Positions 9,024 to 17,946 are shown, numbered from the stretch's first letter. The stretch is DNA of 64,000 nucleotides from Hymenobacter armeniacus (GCF_014699055.1 NZ_JACXAC010000003.1:186001-250000); one strand, 5' to 3'. The notes: generated from the sequence alone by a model not told the origin. Program-made: numbers and translations.

Positions 9024-11138
9024 ATGCCCTACTGTTTCCTGCTTCTGTTGCTGCTCTGGCTGCCATTGCTGCCCGCCCGCGCCCAAACGCCCGCCGATAC
9101 CGCCCGCGCCGTGGCCCTGCCCGAGGCCACCGTCACGGGCTACGGCCAGCGGCTGCCGCTGCGACGCACCGCCGCCGCCATCGGCGTGCTCGATGCCCGC
9201 GCTATCCAGCAGTTCAACCCCGCCGCCCTCACCCAGGCCGTGAACACGCTGCCCGGCGTGCGCCTGGAGGAGCGCGCCACGGCCAGCTACCGGCTCAGCA
9301 TCCGGGGCAGCACGCTGCGCTCGCCGTTTGGGGTGCGCAACGTGAAGGTGTACTACAACGGCATTCCCTTCACCGAGGCCGGCGGCAGCACCCCGCTCAA
9401 CCTCCTCGACCCTGCCCTCATCGGGCGCCTCGAAGTGCTGAAAGGCCCGGCCGGGAGCGTGTACGGGGCCGGCACCGGCGGCGTGGCCCTCTTCGGCACG
9501 CCCGAAGTGGCGGCGGGCCGCCACGTGGCCGCCGGCGCCACGGTGGGTAGCTACGGCCTGCGCCGCAGCACCCTCACCGCCGAAACAGGCAGCGCCACCA
9601 GCAGCGTGCGCACCCAGTACGCTCACCAGGAACTGGACGGCTACCGCCAGCAGAGCGCCCTGCAGCGCGACGTATTTGCGCTGGACCTGCGCACCGTGGC
9701 ATCGCCCAAAACCACGCTGGCCGCGCACCTGCTCTACGCCGACATCAGCTACCAGCTGCCCGGCGGCCTCACGCGGGCCCAGTTCGAGGCCGACCCGCGG
9801 CAGGCGCGGCCGGGCACGGCCACCGCGCCCGGCACCGTGGCCCAGCAGGCGTTTTACGCTTCGCGCACGGGCCTGCTGGGCCTCACGCACGGGTATGCTT
9901 TTACCGACCGGCTGGACGTGCAAACCACGCTGTATGGCAGCGGCATGGCCATTCGCACGCCGTATCTGGTCGACTACGAGCGCAACACCGGGCTGGGGCT
10001 GGGCGGCCGCACGGCCCTGAGCTACCGCACGGCGCTGGCCGGGCGCGTGCTGCGGCTGCAGGGCGGGGCCGAGTACCAGGCCGGCTTCACCAACGGCCGC
10101 AGCTACCAGAACAACGGCGGCACGCCCGGCCCGTTGCGCTACGACGACGAAATCACGACCACCACGGGCTTCGTCTTTGCCCAGGCCGACTACAGCCTGC
10201 CCGCCGATTTGCTGCTGACCGTGGCCGCCAGCTACAACCGCCTGCGCTACGGCATCGGGCGGGTGAGCGGGGCGGCCACCCCCGCGGGCAGCTACCAGTT
10301 CGGCCGAAGCTTCCGGCCCGAGGTGTCGCCCCGCGTGGCGCTGCTAAAGGAGTTTGGCTCGAATCTGTCCGTTTATGCCAGCGTGAGCACGGGCTTTTCG
10401 CCGCCCACCATCGACGAAATCCGGCCCTCCGACGCCAGCCTCAACGGCGACCTGCAGGCCGAGCGCGGCACCAGCTACGAAGTGGGCGCGCGCGGCCAGC
10501 TCCTGGGCCAGCGGCTGCGCTACGAGCTGAACGTGTTTGATTTTGAGCTGCGCGAAACCATCGTCAGCAGCACCACCGACCAGGGTATTGTGGTGTTTCG
10601 CAACACCGGCCGCACCCACCAGCGCGGCCTCGAAGCCGCCCTGAGCGGCTGGCTGTGGCAAGCCGCGGCGGTGCCGGCCGCCACTTCCGGCCCCACCGCT
10701 GCCGCCGAGCCTACCGGCCTGCGCGCCTGGGCCAGCTACGCCTACAACAACTTCCGCTTCGGTAGCTACCCCAGCGGCGGGCAGGACCTGGCCGGCAACC
10801 GCCTCACGGGCACCGCGCCGCACACCCTCAGCGCCGGCCTCGATTTCAGCGAGCCCCACGGCTTCTACCTCAGCCCCAACCTGAGCCACCAGGCCCGCGT
10901 GGTGCTCAACGATGCCAATTCTGCCGAAGCGCCGGGCTACTGGGTTTTCGGGGCGCGTGGCGGCTGGCGCCGCACCCTGGCCCGCCGCCTCGACACCAAC
11001 CTTTACGCCGGCCTCGACAACGCCACCGACCGGCGCTACAGCCTCGGCAACGACCTGAATGCCTTTGGCGGGCGCTACTTCCAGCCGGCGCCGGGCCGCG
11101 CCTGGTACGCGGGCGCCACGGTGGGCTGGCGGTTTTGA
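9024..11138 (+). CDS. TonB-dependent outer-membrane receptor
   Basis: This 704-residue outer-membrane active transporter has a signal peptide (MPYCFLLLLLLWLPLLPARA) and a plug domain starting at about residue 35 (VALPEATVTGYG, then LSIRGSTLRSPFGVRN and a GSVYGAGTGG turn). A 22-strand-type barrel follows, ending in an aromatic residue (GATVGWRF) as required for barrel assembly. The length is normal for siderophore or vitamin-type receptors. It lacks the carboxypeptidase-like N-terminal domain of SusC proteins and has no SusD partner nearby, so a metal-chelate or cofactor substrate is more likely than a glycan. I chose ATG 9024 because it begins the signal peptide. Confidence 0.92.
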   Translation: MPYCFLLLLLLWLPLLPARAQTPADTARAVALPEATVTGYGQRLPLRRTAAAIGVLDARAIQQFNPAALTQAVNTLPGVRLEERATASYRLSIRGSTLRSPFGVRNVKVYYNGIPFTEAGGSTPLNLLDPALIGRLEVLKGPAGSVYGAGTGGVALFGTPEVAAGRHVAAGATVGSYGLRRSTLTAETGSATSSVRTQYAHQELDGYRQQSALQRDVFALDLRTVASPKTTLAAHLLYADISYQLPGGLTRAQFEADPRQARPGTATAPGTVAQQAFYASRTGLLGLTHGYAFTDRLDVQTTLYGSGMAIRTPYLVDYERNTGLGLGGRTALSYRTALAGRVLRLQGGAEYQAGFTNGRSYQNNGGTPGPLRYDDEITTTTGFVFAQADYSLPADLLLTVAASYNRLRYGIGRVSGAATPAGSYQFGRSFRPEVSPRVALLKEFGSNLSVYASVSTGFSPPTIDEIRPSDASLNGDLQAERGTSYEVGARGQLLGQRLRYELNVFDFELRETIVSSTTDQGIVVFRNTGRTHQRGLEAALSGWLWQAAAVPAATSGPTAAAEPTGLRAWASYAYNNFRFGSYPSGGQDLAGNRLTGTAPHTLSAGLDFSEPHGFYLSPNLSHQARVVLNDANSAEAPGYWVFGARGGWRRTLARRLDTNLYAGLDNATDRRYSLGNDLNAFGGRYFQPAPGRAWYAGATVGWRF

Positions 11139-11158
11139 CGCCCGCGGCTTCATAAAAG

Positions 11159-11220
11159 AATGAGGGATGAAGAACTAGAAATGACCGTACAGGCCAATTC
11201 TTCATTCTTCATCCCTCATT
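11159..11220. repeat. Intergenic inverted repeat with 16-bp perfect arms
   Basis: The arm AATGAGGGATGAAGAA (11159-11174) is perfectly inverted at 11205-11220, with 30 bases between. It lies between the convergent receptor gene and the small acidic protein gene and could act as a bidirectional terminator, though no T run follows. Confidence 0.6.
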
Positions 11221-11249
11221 GTTAAGCACCGCGCTTAAGCTGCGAGCGG

Positions 11250-11528
11250 CTAGTTCGGGCCTTGCTCTTCGGGCAGGGTGTAGGCGCGGTCGCTGGGGTC
11301 GGTGAGCTCGCGGGGCAGGTTTTCGTCGGAGGCTGGGGCGGGGCCGGGCTTGGTCATCGCCTGGATGTCGGAGCGCAGCGAGTCGTCCATCTCGTCGGCT
11401 TTCTCCTGGCCCGAGGCGTTGTTGTCGTCGAGCTGCTGACCGTAGGTGGCCGCGTCGAGCATGGGCGTGGAGGCGCCGTCTTCGGCGTTGGGCTCCTCGT
11501 TGAAGGTGTTGGGGTTGTCGGGCGACAT
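11250..11528 (-). CDS. Small acidic hypothetical protein
   Basis: This 92-residue protein is rich in Asp, Glu, Asn and Pro and predicted to be disordered. It starts MSPDNPNTFNEEPNAEDGAS. There is no signal peptide, membrane helix or known domain. It resembles in composition the neighbouring 11608-12072 product, 79 bases upstream on the same strand, and the two probably form an operon. Bacteria often carry hydrophilic disordered proteins of this type among stress genes, but no function can be assigned. Confidence 0.62.
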   Translation of the reverse strand: MSPDNPNTFNEEPNAEDGASTPMLDAATYGQQLDDNNASGQEKADEMDDSLRSDIQAMTKPGPAPASDENLPRELTDPSDRAYTLPEEQGPN

Positions 11529-11607
11529 AAAAAATGCGGTTAGCGGTGAAAAGCAAAAAGAGCGGGGTAGCGGCCGGCACTAAGCAACGGCCGCTGCGCC
11601 CGGTCCA

Positions 11608-12072
11608 TTATTGGCCGTTGGAGGTGTCGGCCGACTCGTCGCGGGTGTTGTGCGAGCCGCCGCCGGCGTAGCGCGGGTCGTCCTGAGCCCAGGCGGCGCG
11701 CTGCACGTCGCTGTCGGCGTCCTGGGTGGCGCGCACGGCCGCGGGGTCCTGGTTTTGCTCCACGTGGCCGGGCTGGTCTTCGGGGTTGCGCGGGGCTTTG
11801 TGGGCGTCCTTCTCACGGTCGCGGAACTCGCTGAACTCGTCGGGGTTGTCGTTCGAGCCGTCGCGGCCGGCCGGCGCGGCGTTGGTGGGCTGGGCCGCGT
11901 AGCTGGCGGCCATGGGGGCCGAAGGAGCTACGCCGCCAAACTCGCCGTAGTTGGGGCTGCTGGCGTCGATGATGGGGTCGTTGGGATTGGGGCGGGCGGC
12001 CGCGGCACGGTCTTGCTGGTCTTGCGGGCGATAGTCGTTTTCCGGCGGCAGGGGGTGGTTTTGCGTATCCAT
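11608..12072 (-). CDS. Hydrophilic, probably disordered hypothetical protein
   Basis: This 154-residue protein is rich in Asn, Asp, Pro, Gln and Ala, with many charged pairs and no hydrophobic core (MDTQNHPLPPENDYRPQDQQ at the start, NTRDESADTSNGQ at the end). I chose ATG 12072; the open frame upstream encodes aromatic and basic residues unlike the rest. It lies upstream of the similar small acidic gene at 11250. There is no recognised family. Confidence 0.65.
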   Translation of the reverse strand: MDTQNHPLPPENDYRPQDQQDRAAAARPNPNDPIIDASSPNYGEFGGVAPSAPMAASYAAQPTNAAPAGRDGSNDNPDEFSEFRDREKDAHKAPRNPEDQPGHVEQNQDPAAVRATQDADSDVQRAAWAQDDPRYAGGGSHNTRDESADTSNGQ

Positions 12073-12199
12073 GGGAAAGAAGAAGTAAAAAGGGTATGAG
12101 AAGGGCACCGCCCATCTTTGCTTCCTGTACGCAAACCAGCCGCCGCTGTTCACCCGGGCCCGCAAGGCCGTCCGTTCTCATCCATATTTTTCAGTCCAC

Positions 12200-12475
12200 A
12201 TGGCCATTACCCACAACCCCACCGACCAGGAATTCACCACCACCCGCGACGGCTACCAGGCCGAGCTGGCCTACGCCCGCCCGGCCGACGGCGTCATCGA
12301 CTTCACCCACACCTTCGTCGACGAAGGCCTGCGCGGCCAGGGCGTGGCCGAAGAGCTGGCCCGCGCCGCCCTCGAATATGCCCGCCAGGAGCACCTCAAA
12401 GTAAAAACCACCTGCAAATTCATGGCCGGCTTCGTGAAGCGGCACCGCGCCGAGTACGAGGATATCCTGGCGTAA
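12200..12475 (+). CDS. GNAT-like N-acetyltransferase of the short YjdJ type
   Basis: This 91-residue protein matches the short acetyltransferase family. It has a beta strand pair (YQAELAYARPADGVIDFTHTFV), the acetyl-CoA loop GLRGQGVAEELARAALEYAR (the Gly-rich RGQGVA motif), and KTTCKFMAGFVKRH in the final strand. It is predicted to be cytoplasmic with unknown acceptor substrate. ATG 12200 gives the normal length of about 90 residues. It stands alone, followed by an intergenic repeat and a bidirectional terminator. Confidence 0.8.
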   Translation: MAITHNPTDQEFTTTRDGYQAELAYARPADGVIDFTHTFVDEGLRGQGVAEELARAALEYARQEHLKVKTTCKFMAGFVKRHRAEYEDILA

Positions 12476-12483
12476 AGTCCGGT

Positions 12484-12557
12484 GCGTCTCGGCGTTGAAT
12501 AACATGTTGAATAACATTTTATGCGCATTGTGACCGGGCCGTTCAACGCCGAGACGC
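12484..12557. repeat. Palindromic intergenic repeat, GAGACGC family, copy 1
   Basis: GCGTCTCGGCGTTGAA (12484-12499) is perfectly inverted at 12542-12557 as TTCAACGCCGAGACGC, and a further TGCGTCTCTAC follows. The same core words (GAGACGCAA, TTGCGTCTCT, TTCAACG) recur at 50989-51080 in the cbb3 cluster, so this is a dispersed element rather than a chance hairpin. Confidence 0.7.
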
Positions 12558-12595
12558 AAGTATGCGTCTCTACATTGGTTTGATAATCGCCCAAT

Positions 12596-12633
12596 AAAAA
12601 AGCCCCGGCACTGCACAGTGCCGGGGCTTTTTT
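12596..12633. terminator. Bidirectional intrinsic terminator
   Basis: A 13-bp perfect stem (AGCCCCGGCACTG / CAGTGCCGGGGCT) with a two-base loop is flanked by A6 and T6, so it can end transcription from both the acetyltransferase gene and the convergent endonuclease gene. Confidence 0.88.
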
Positions 12634-12651
12634 ACATGATAACAAGTGGCG

Positions 12652-14994
12652 CTATTGCACCACCACGCGCCCGGTATATTCCACCGCCTCGCAGCTCACG
12701 CGGATGGCGTAGAGGCCGGCGGGCAGGCCGCGCAGGTCCACCGACACCGCATCGTTGGCGCTGAGTTGGGCGGTGCGCTGGCGCACGGCGCGGCCCAGCA
12801 TGTCGAGCACTTCCACGGTGGCGGGACGGGCCGCCGGCACGCCGGGCAGGCGGAGCTGCACGGTTTCCGAAGCCGGATTGGGGTAGATTTCGAGGGCATT
12901 GCGCAGCGTGGTCACGTTGCGGCTGGCCGTGGGGATGAAGCAGGCCGAGCTCACGTAGGAACCCACGCCGGCGTAGTTGTCGACGCCGCCCGCGCTCCAG
13001 GTGCTGCTGCCGTTGGGGCCGTTCCAGCGGCCGCCCTGGCTGGTGGTGGGCTGGCGCACCAGGGTGTTGTTGAGGGTCGAGCCGTTGGGCACGGTCCAGG
13101 CGCCGCCGGTGGGGTCCTGGCCAATCACGCCGATGACGTCGAGCGTGTCGGTGCCGTCGAAGAGGGCCACCGCGTCGTTGCCATTAAAGAAGGCCACGTT
13201 GCTTTGCACGTCGGTTTGGGCGGCCACGCCGGTATCGGTCACGCCGGTGTTGGCGATGACGTACACATCACCCGGGGCAATGGTGCCCGTGAGGTTCAGG
13301 GTGGCGGTGGGCGCGGTGGCGCCGTTGGCATACAGCACTACGCGCTTGCCATTCAGCGGCATGGGCGTCAGGGTGGGGTTGTAAATCTCCAGCACCTTGG
13401 TGTTGCCCACGTTCGACTCCACGTACTGCGAGAAGTAAGCTTTGGTGCAGGGCGCGCCGGCCGGGGCCGCGTCGTCGTTTAGAATGGTGAGAGTGTGGGC
13501 GTTGGGCTGGCCCACAATCACCGTGGCGTTGGAGGGCGTGCCCAGGCGCAGGCGCACCGTTTCGTTGGGCTCGAAGGTAGCGTCGCCGTTCACCGTGACG
13601 GTGATGGCCTGCGTGAGCGACGTGCTGCTGAAGGTGAGGCTGCTGGTGTTCAGGGTGTAGTCGGCGGGGCTGGTGGCGGTGCTGTTGGCGGCGTCCACCG
13701 TCACGGGCACCGTGAAGCTGCCGGTGGGCAGGGTGCCGCTGGCCGTCACGTTCACGGTGTAGGTGCTGGTGCCGCTGTTGCCTTCCTGAATGGTGCCGCC
13801 GGCCGTGGCAAAGGCTACCGTGGGCGCCGGCCCATCGTCGTTGGTGATGGTGAGGGTGTGGCTGCCGGGCGAGCCCACGCTGTTGCCGGTGCTGGGGTTG
13901 GTGAGGGTGAGCACCACGGTTTCGTCGGCTTCGGGCTGGGTGTCGCCGGTCACGGTCACGGTCACGGTCTGGCTGGTGCTGCCGGCCGGGAAGGTAACCG
14001 TGGCGGGCGAGGCAAAGGTGAAGTCGGAGCCGGCGGTGGCCGTCGAGTTGGCGCCGTCCACGTTCACCTGCACGGTGGTGGCGGCGGTGGCGGCGGGCGT
14101 CAGGCTCACCGTGAAGGTGTAGGTGCTGGTGCCGGCGTTGCCCTCGTTGATGGCGCCGCTGGTGCTGGCAAAGCTGAACACCGGGCCGGGAGGCGCTAGG
14201 TTCCAGGCCGTGGCCACGGTGCCGGGGTAGGCGATATAGGGGTTGAAGTTGCCCTGGCTGGCGGCCACGCGGTTGTTGCGCTCAATCTCGCGGGCGTCGA
14301 CCGGGTCGGCTAGGTGCCAGGCGTAGAGGGTGTTGATGTCGGCCACCGAGTTGATGTCGCCGTGGCCGGTGTTAATCAGCGCCGACTGCCCGGCGTGCAT
14401 GGTGTAGAAGTAGAACACGGCGCGGGCCAAGTTGCCCTTGTGGTCTTCGCGGGGCTCAAACTGGGTGTTGGTGTCCTCGCTCCACTCGGCAATGTTGGCC
14501 GTGGGGATGGTGGCCTGGCTCACGAGGCCGCGCATCCAGGTTTGGGTGGTGGCGTCGGGGATTTCGGCAAACGGGTCGGAGCCGCGCAGGTTGTTCCAGG
14601 TGTCGTAGGTGGGGTAGAGGTGGTGCATGTCGGAGCGCATGCGCACCACTTCGCTAAACCACGACTGCGGCACGGTGTGCTCGCAGTTGATGCGATTTAC
14701 CACGCCGGTGCTGGTGTTGGTGGCGCTGTAAGGCACCGTTTCCTGATAGCCCGAGTACACACAGGTGACTAGGTTGTTGTAGTTGTCGGCGTAGTTGTAC
14801 ATCTTGCCGCGGGCCGTGGCGTAGCTCAGTTCCACGCGCTTGCCGTCGTACCAGTTTTGGCGGTACCAGTCGCGCAGCTGCAGGCCGGAAAGGTTGGCCG
14901 GCGGCGCGGCCGGCATGGGGGGCACCGTCTGGGCCTGTAGAGCCGCCGGCGCCAGGCCGAGTGCTACCAGGCACAGCGTAAAGTAGTTTTTCAT
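12652..14994 (-). CDS. Secreted endonuclease I-type nuclease with Calx-beta, lamin-tail and T9SS sorting domains
   Basis: This 780-residue modular exported protein starts with a signal peptide (residues 1-22, ending LQAQ). Residues of about 35-275 form an endonuclease I (EndA/NucM) domain with the His-Me finger signature NCEHTVPQSWF (His106) and DMHHLYPTYDTWNN. Two Calx-beta-like repeats follow, each with INEGN/IQEGN ... GTSTYTF/V. Next comes a lamin-tail-like region (AYFSQYVESNVGNTKVLEIYNP), then a T9SS type A tail (LEIYPNPASETVQLRL ... GRVVVQ). It is expected to degrade extracellular DNA at the cell surface. A TATCTTTG -7 element lies 60 bases before the start. Confidence 0.92.
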   Translation of the reverse strand: MKNYFTLCLVALGLAPAALQAQTVPPMPAAPPANLSGLQLRDWYRQNWYDGKRVELSYATARGKMYNYADNYNNLVTCVYSGYQETVPYSATNTSTGVVNRINCEHTVPQSWFSEVVRMRSDMHHLYPTYDTWNNLRGSDPFAEIPDATTQTWMRGLVSQATIPTANIAEWSEDTNTQFEPREDHKGNLARAVFYFYTMHAGQSALINTGHGDINSVADINTLYAWHLADPVDAREIERNNRVAASQGNFNPYIAYPGTVATAWNLAPPGPVFSFASTSGAINEGNAGTSTYTFTVSLTPAATAATTVQVNVDGANSTATAGSDFTFASPATVTFPAGSTSQTVTVTVTGDTQPEADETVVLTLTNPSTGNSVGSPGSHTLTITNDDGPAPTVAFATAGGTIQEGNSGTSTYTVNVTASGTLPTGSFTVPVTVDAANSTATSPADYTLNTSSLTFSSTSLTQAITVTVNGDATFEPNETVRLRLGTPSNATVIVGQPNAHTLTILNDDAAPAGAPCTKAYFSQYVESNVGNTKVLEIYNPTLTPMPLNGKRVVLYANGATAPTATLNLTGTIAPGDVYVIANTGVTDTGVAAQTDVQSNVAFFNGNDAVALFDGTDTLDVIGVIGQDPTGGAWTVPNGSTLNNTLVRQPTTSQGGRWNGPNGSSTWSAGGVDNYAGVGSYVSSACFIPTASRNVTTLRNALEIYPNPASETVQLRLPGVPAARPATVEVLDMLGRAVRQRTAQLSANDAVSVDLRGLPAGLYAIRVSCEAVEYTGRVVVQ

Positions 14995-15053
14995 CGAATA
15001 AAAAGAGAAGTAGTGGTGGGAAAGAAAATGACGTCGGTGGCAGAGGGAAGCAG

Positions 15054-15061
15054 CAAAGATA
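15054..15061 (-). promoter_or_regulatory. -7 element TATCTTTG for the endonuclease gene
   Basis: It is a perfect minus-strand TAnnTTTG, 60 bases upstream of the ATG at 14994. The divergent rhodanese gene has its own TACTTTCG at 15122-15129. Confidence 0.55.
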
Positions 15062-15164
15062 AGCGTTTGGCGAAGCCCCGTTAAGGCCTCGTCCGTTACG
15101 AAACCGAGAAGACTTCGGCCGTACTTTCGCCGTCTCATCACCTCACCATTCCCTTTCATCAGCC

Positions 15165-15470
15165 ATGGCCGACATCACCCCCGCCGAACTCCGCCAACGC
15201 CAGCAAGCCGGCGAAACTCCCCTCCTCATCGACGTGCGCGAAACCTGGGAGCACGAAGAAGGCCGCATTCCCGGCGCCCAGAACATCCCCCTCAACTCCC
15301 TGCCCGAAAAGCTCGACGACCTCGACGAGTGGAAAAACCAAGAAATCATCGTGCACTGCAAAGGCGGCGGCCGCTCGGCCTCGGCCAAGGCCTTCCTCAC
15401 TCAGCAGGGCTTCACCAACGTGCGCAACCTGCTGGGCGGCTACCAGGCCTACACGGCCGAGGGCAAGTAA
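15165..15470 (+). CDS. Single-domain rhodanese-like sulfurtransferase
   Basis: This 101-residue cytoplasmic protein forms one rhodanese domain. It has LLIDVRETWEHEEGRIPGAQ at about residues 20-40 and the active-site loop HCKGGGRS, with the persulfide-carrying Cys at about residue 65. The length fits GlpE/PspE-type rhodaneses. The six-residue loop CKGGGRS allows thiosulfate or protein-persulfide transfer; the real sulfur acceptor cannot be told. It is transcribed from its own promoter divergently from the endonuclease gene. Confidence 0.9.
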   Translation: MADITPAELRQRQQAGETPLLIDVRETWEHEEGRIPGAQNIPLNSLPEKLDDLDEWKNQEIIVHCKGGGRSASAKAFLTQQGFTNVRNLLGGYQAYTAEGK

Positions 15471-15494
15471 AATATTCGCCTCGAACGTTGCGTT

Positions 15495-15531
15495 GCTGTT
15501 CTGCCCCGCTCGAATGTCGGGGCAGAACAGC
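15495..15531. repeat. Intergenic hairpin with 13-bp perfect arms
   Basis: GCTGTTCTGCCCC is inverted exactly with an 11-base spacer. It lies 25 bases after the rhodanese stop and directly before the ATG I propose for the next gene. It may terminate rhodanese transcription or be a dispersed repeat; no T run follows. Confidence 0.6.
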
Positions 15532-15897
15532 ATGTTGCGCGTCGCCCGATTAACCTCTCCTGATGTACAGCTAAAGCTTCGCTCAAGCGAAGTGCCGTAT
15601 CGGTTCTTCACCTTGGCCTGTGTTGCCAGTCTAGCGCTCAGCTTGTGGGCCGCTCCTTATTATGAACCAAATCAGCCGCCGGGGCTTTTGATGGGTTTGG
15701 GTTTATACAATGCCATCGGTGTTTGTCCCCTGTTGGTTTTTCTTCAGTTCATAACGGGATTCTACCTGTCAGTCAGGAATTTTGAGAAACCGGTGGATGA
15801 GCGGCGTGTGTTTCTTGGGACGTTATTGGCCCTGGTCGTTTTCTGGGCCAACCTATTTTTCGGCGTAGCCGGACCGTTCTTCGATTCCTGGGACTAA
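15532..15897 (+). CDS. Small hypothetical membrane protein
   Basis: About 121 residues with three hydrophobic segments (near residues 24-42, 53-76 and 92-110) and charged loops, for example SVRNFEKPVDERRV. The codon usage is less GC-biased than the neighbours. The start is uncertain: ATG 15532 lies at the edge of a hairpin, and an ATG at 15493 is inside it. The stop overlaps the stop of the convergent helicase gene by four bases. No family is recognised. Confidence 0.55.
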   Translation: MLRVARLTSPDVQLKLRSSEVPYRFFTLACVASLALSLWAAPYYEPNQPPGLLMGLGLYNAIGVCPLLVFLQFITGFYLSVRNFEKPVDERRVFLGTLLALVVFWANLFFGVAGPFFDSWD

Positions 15898-17834
15898 GCA
15901 CCAAGCACCAGCCGCCCGTCGGCCGCATACGCCAACTCGCCGCGGTCCACCATTTCGCGCACGGCGGCCGTCACGGCGGCCGCGTCCCTGGGCGGAAACT
16001 CCGCCAGCAGCTCCCGTGGCGACCGGGCCGCTTGGCGCACCTGCGCCAGAATGGGCTCGCGCAACGAGGGCGCCTGCTCGGCTGTTTGGGCCGCTTTTTT
16101 TTCGGCCAGGCAGATGTCGCACACCCCGCAGCGGGCCGGGTCGGTTTCGTCGAAGTAGCTGAGCAGCAGAATCTGGCGGCAGCGCGTGCCGCTCAGGTAC
16201 TGAGCCACGGCGTTGGTTTTGTGCCGGGCCAAGTCGCGGGCGGCCGTCATCTTCACCTGGTCGAGGGGCAGCTTGGCGGCATCGAAGCGCGGCGTGGTGA
16301 ACATCGCCTGCGGCGACTCCTGCTTGGGCTGGTAGTGCAGAATGCCCGCTGTGTGCAGGTAGCGTAGCTGCTGGCGCACCTCCGTCACGCTGCGGCGCAG
16401 GTGGGTGGCCAGCGCATTCTCCGAGATGGTCTGGAAATCCGAAAAAAGCTCGCCGCCGTGCAGCCGCAGCAGGGCTTTTATCAGCTGGTCGTGCTGGGCA
16501 TTGGCCACCTGGAAGGCGTACAAATCCTGGTGGCTGAGGATGAGGTGCACCCGCGCCGGCTGGTTTACGGCCTCGTTCAGCTGCACGAAGCCTTCGCGCT
16601 GCAAAATTTTCAGCGAGTTGTGCGCGTCCACGGCCTTGATGCGGTAGGTTTCGGCAAACTGCTGCATGTCGAACTCGAACGCCGCCAGCTCGCCGCCGCC
16701 CACCGCCGTGCGCGAGTAGTTGGCCAGCGCCTGGTACACGCGCTTCACCGTGTCGAGGGGCGGGAACGACTGGTTGGTGCGGCGGCGCAGTTCGTCGCCG
16801 TCGTTGGGGCCGGCCAGCAGCACGGCGAAGGCAAACAGGTTGTCGCGCCCGGCGCGGCCGGCTTCCTGGTAGTAGGCCTCCAGCGTGTCGGGCGCGTCGA
16901 GGTGGGCCACCAGGCGCACGTCGGGCTTGTCGATGCCCATGCCAAAGGCGTTGGTGGCCACAATGAGCCGGATTTTGTCGGCTATCCAGTCCTGCTGCAC
17001 TTGGGTACGCTTCTCGGCCGGCAGGCCCGCGTGGTAGGCCGCCGCCGGAAACCGGTGCTGCTGCAGAAACGCGGCCGTGTCCTCGGTCTGCCGGCGCGTG
17101 CGGGCGTACACGATGCCGGTTTTGCCGGGTCCCACGCCGCGCACCACTTCCAGCAGCCGGCGCAATTTATCCTCGGTGTGCAGCACCGAATACGAGAGCT
17201 TGGGCCGCGCAAAGCTCTGCCGAAACACCCGCGAGCCCTCCCCAAACTTCAGCTTCTCCACGATGTCGGCCTGCACCTGGGCCGTGGCCGTGGCCGTGAG
17301 AGCGATGACCGGCACGCCCTGCGGCAGCTTCTCGCGCAGCTCGGCAATGCGCAGGTAGGGCGGCCGAAAATCATAGCCCCACTGCGAGAGGCAGTGGGCT
17401 TCGTCCACGGCCAGCAGGCCCACGTTCATCTTCGCCACCCGCACCTGAAACAGCTCCGTAAGAAGCCGCTCGGGCGACACATACAGAAACTTCACGTTGC
17501 GGCCGTACACGCAGTTGTCCAGCGCGTGGTCGATTTCCTGGTGGCTCATGCCGGCGTAAATGGCCTCGGCCTTCAGCCCGCGCTTGCGCAGGTTGTCCAC
17601 TTGGTCCTTCATCAGGGCAATGAGCGGCGACACCACGAGGCAAATGCCCGGCCGCGCCAGCGCAGGCACCTGGAAGCAGATGCTCTTGCCGCCGCCGGTG
17701 GGCAGCAGCGCCAGCGTGTCCTGTCCGGCCAGCACCGAGTTGATGATGTCTTCCTGCCCCGGCCGGAAAGCCGTGTGCCCCCAGTGCTCACGCAGCAGGG
17801 CCAGGGGCGAAGCTTCGGTAGGAGGGGAGGACAT
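15894..17834 (-). CDS. RecQ-family ATP-dependent DNA helicase
   Basis: This 646-residue 3'-5' superfamily 2 helicase acts in recombination and fork repair. The Walker A motif PTGGGKS ends at Lys50-Ser51 and the DEAH box is at residues 144-147. Motif VI appears as QEAGRAGRD, and a zinc-binding region follows with Cys residues in GTRCRQILLLSYF and ARCGVCDIC. A winged-helix-like region comes last, but no HRDC domain is evident, so the protein belongs to the shorter RecQ group. A minus-strand TATCTTCG at 17839-17846 puts the probable transcription start at or next to the ATG, suggesting a leaderless message. Confidence 0.93.
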   Translation of the reverse strand: MSSPPTEASPLALLREHWGHTAFRPGQEDIINSVLAGQDTLALLPTGGGKSICFQVPALARPGICLVVSPLIALMKDQVDNLRKRGLKAEAIYAGMSHQEIDHALDNCVYGRNVKFLYVSPERLLTELFQVRVAKMNVGLLAVDEAHCLSQWGYDFRPPYLRIAELREKLPQGVPVIALTATATAQVQADIVEKLKFGEGSRVFRQSFARPKLSYSVLHTEDKLRRLLEVVRGVGPGKTGIVYARTRRQTEDTAAFLQQHRFPAAAYHAGLPAEKRTQVQQDWIADKIRLIVATNAFGMGIDKPDVRLVAHLDAPDTLEAYYQEAGRAGRDNLFAFAVLLAGPNDGDELRRRTNQSFPPLDTVKRVYQALANYSRTAVGGGELAAFEFDMQQFAETYRIKAVDAHNSLKILQREGFVQLNEAVNQPARVHLILSHQDLYAFQVANAQHDQLIKALLRLHGGELFSDFQTISENALATHLRRSVTEVRQQLRYLHTAGILHYQPKQESPQAMFTTPRFDAAKLPLDQVKMTAARDLARHKTNAVAQYLSGTRCRQILLLSYFDETDPARCGVCDICLAEKKAAQTAEQAPSLREPILAQVRQAARSPRELLAEFPPRDAAAVTAAVREMVDRGELAYAADGRLVLGA

Positions 17835-17946
17835 GGGGCGAAGATAGGGCCGTTTGTACGCGGCAGTGGGTGCCAGGAAAAATGCCGCCTTGGTAGAATA
17901 AAGGCCGTGCTAGAACGCTAACCGCAAATAATCGGGCGCATGGCTT

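Noticed and set aside
13400..14200. Internal repeats in the endonuclease gene as a tandem DNA repeat
   Set aside because: The similarity is at the protein level between two Calx-beta domains and does not form a DNA tandem array.
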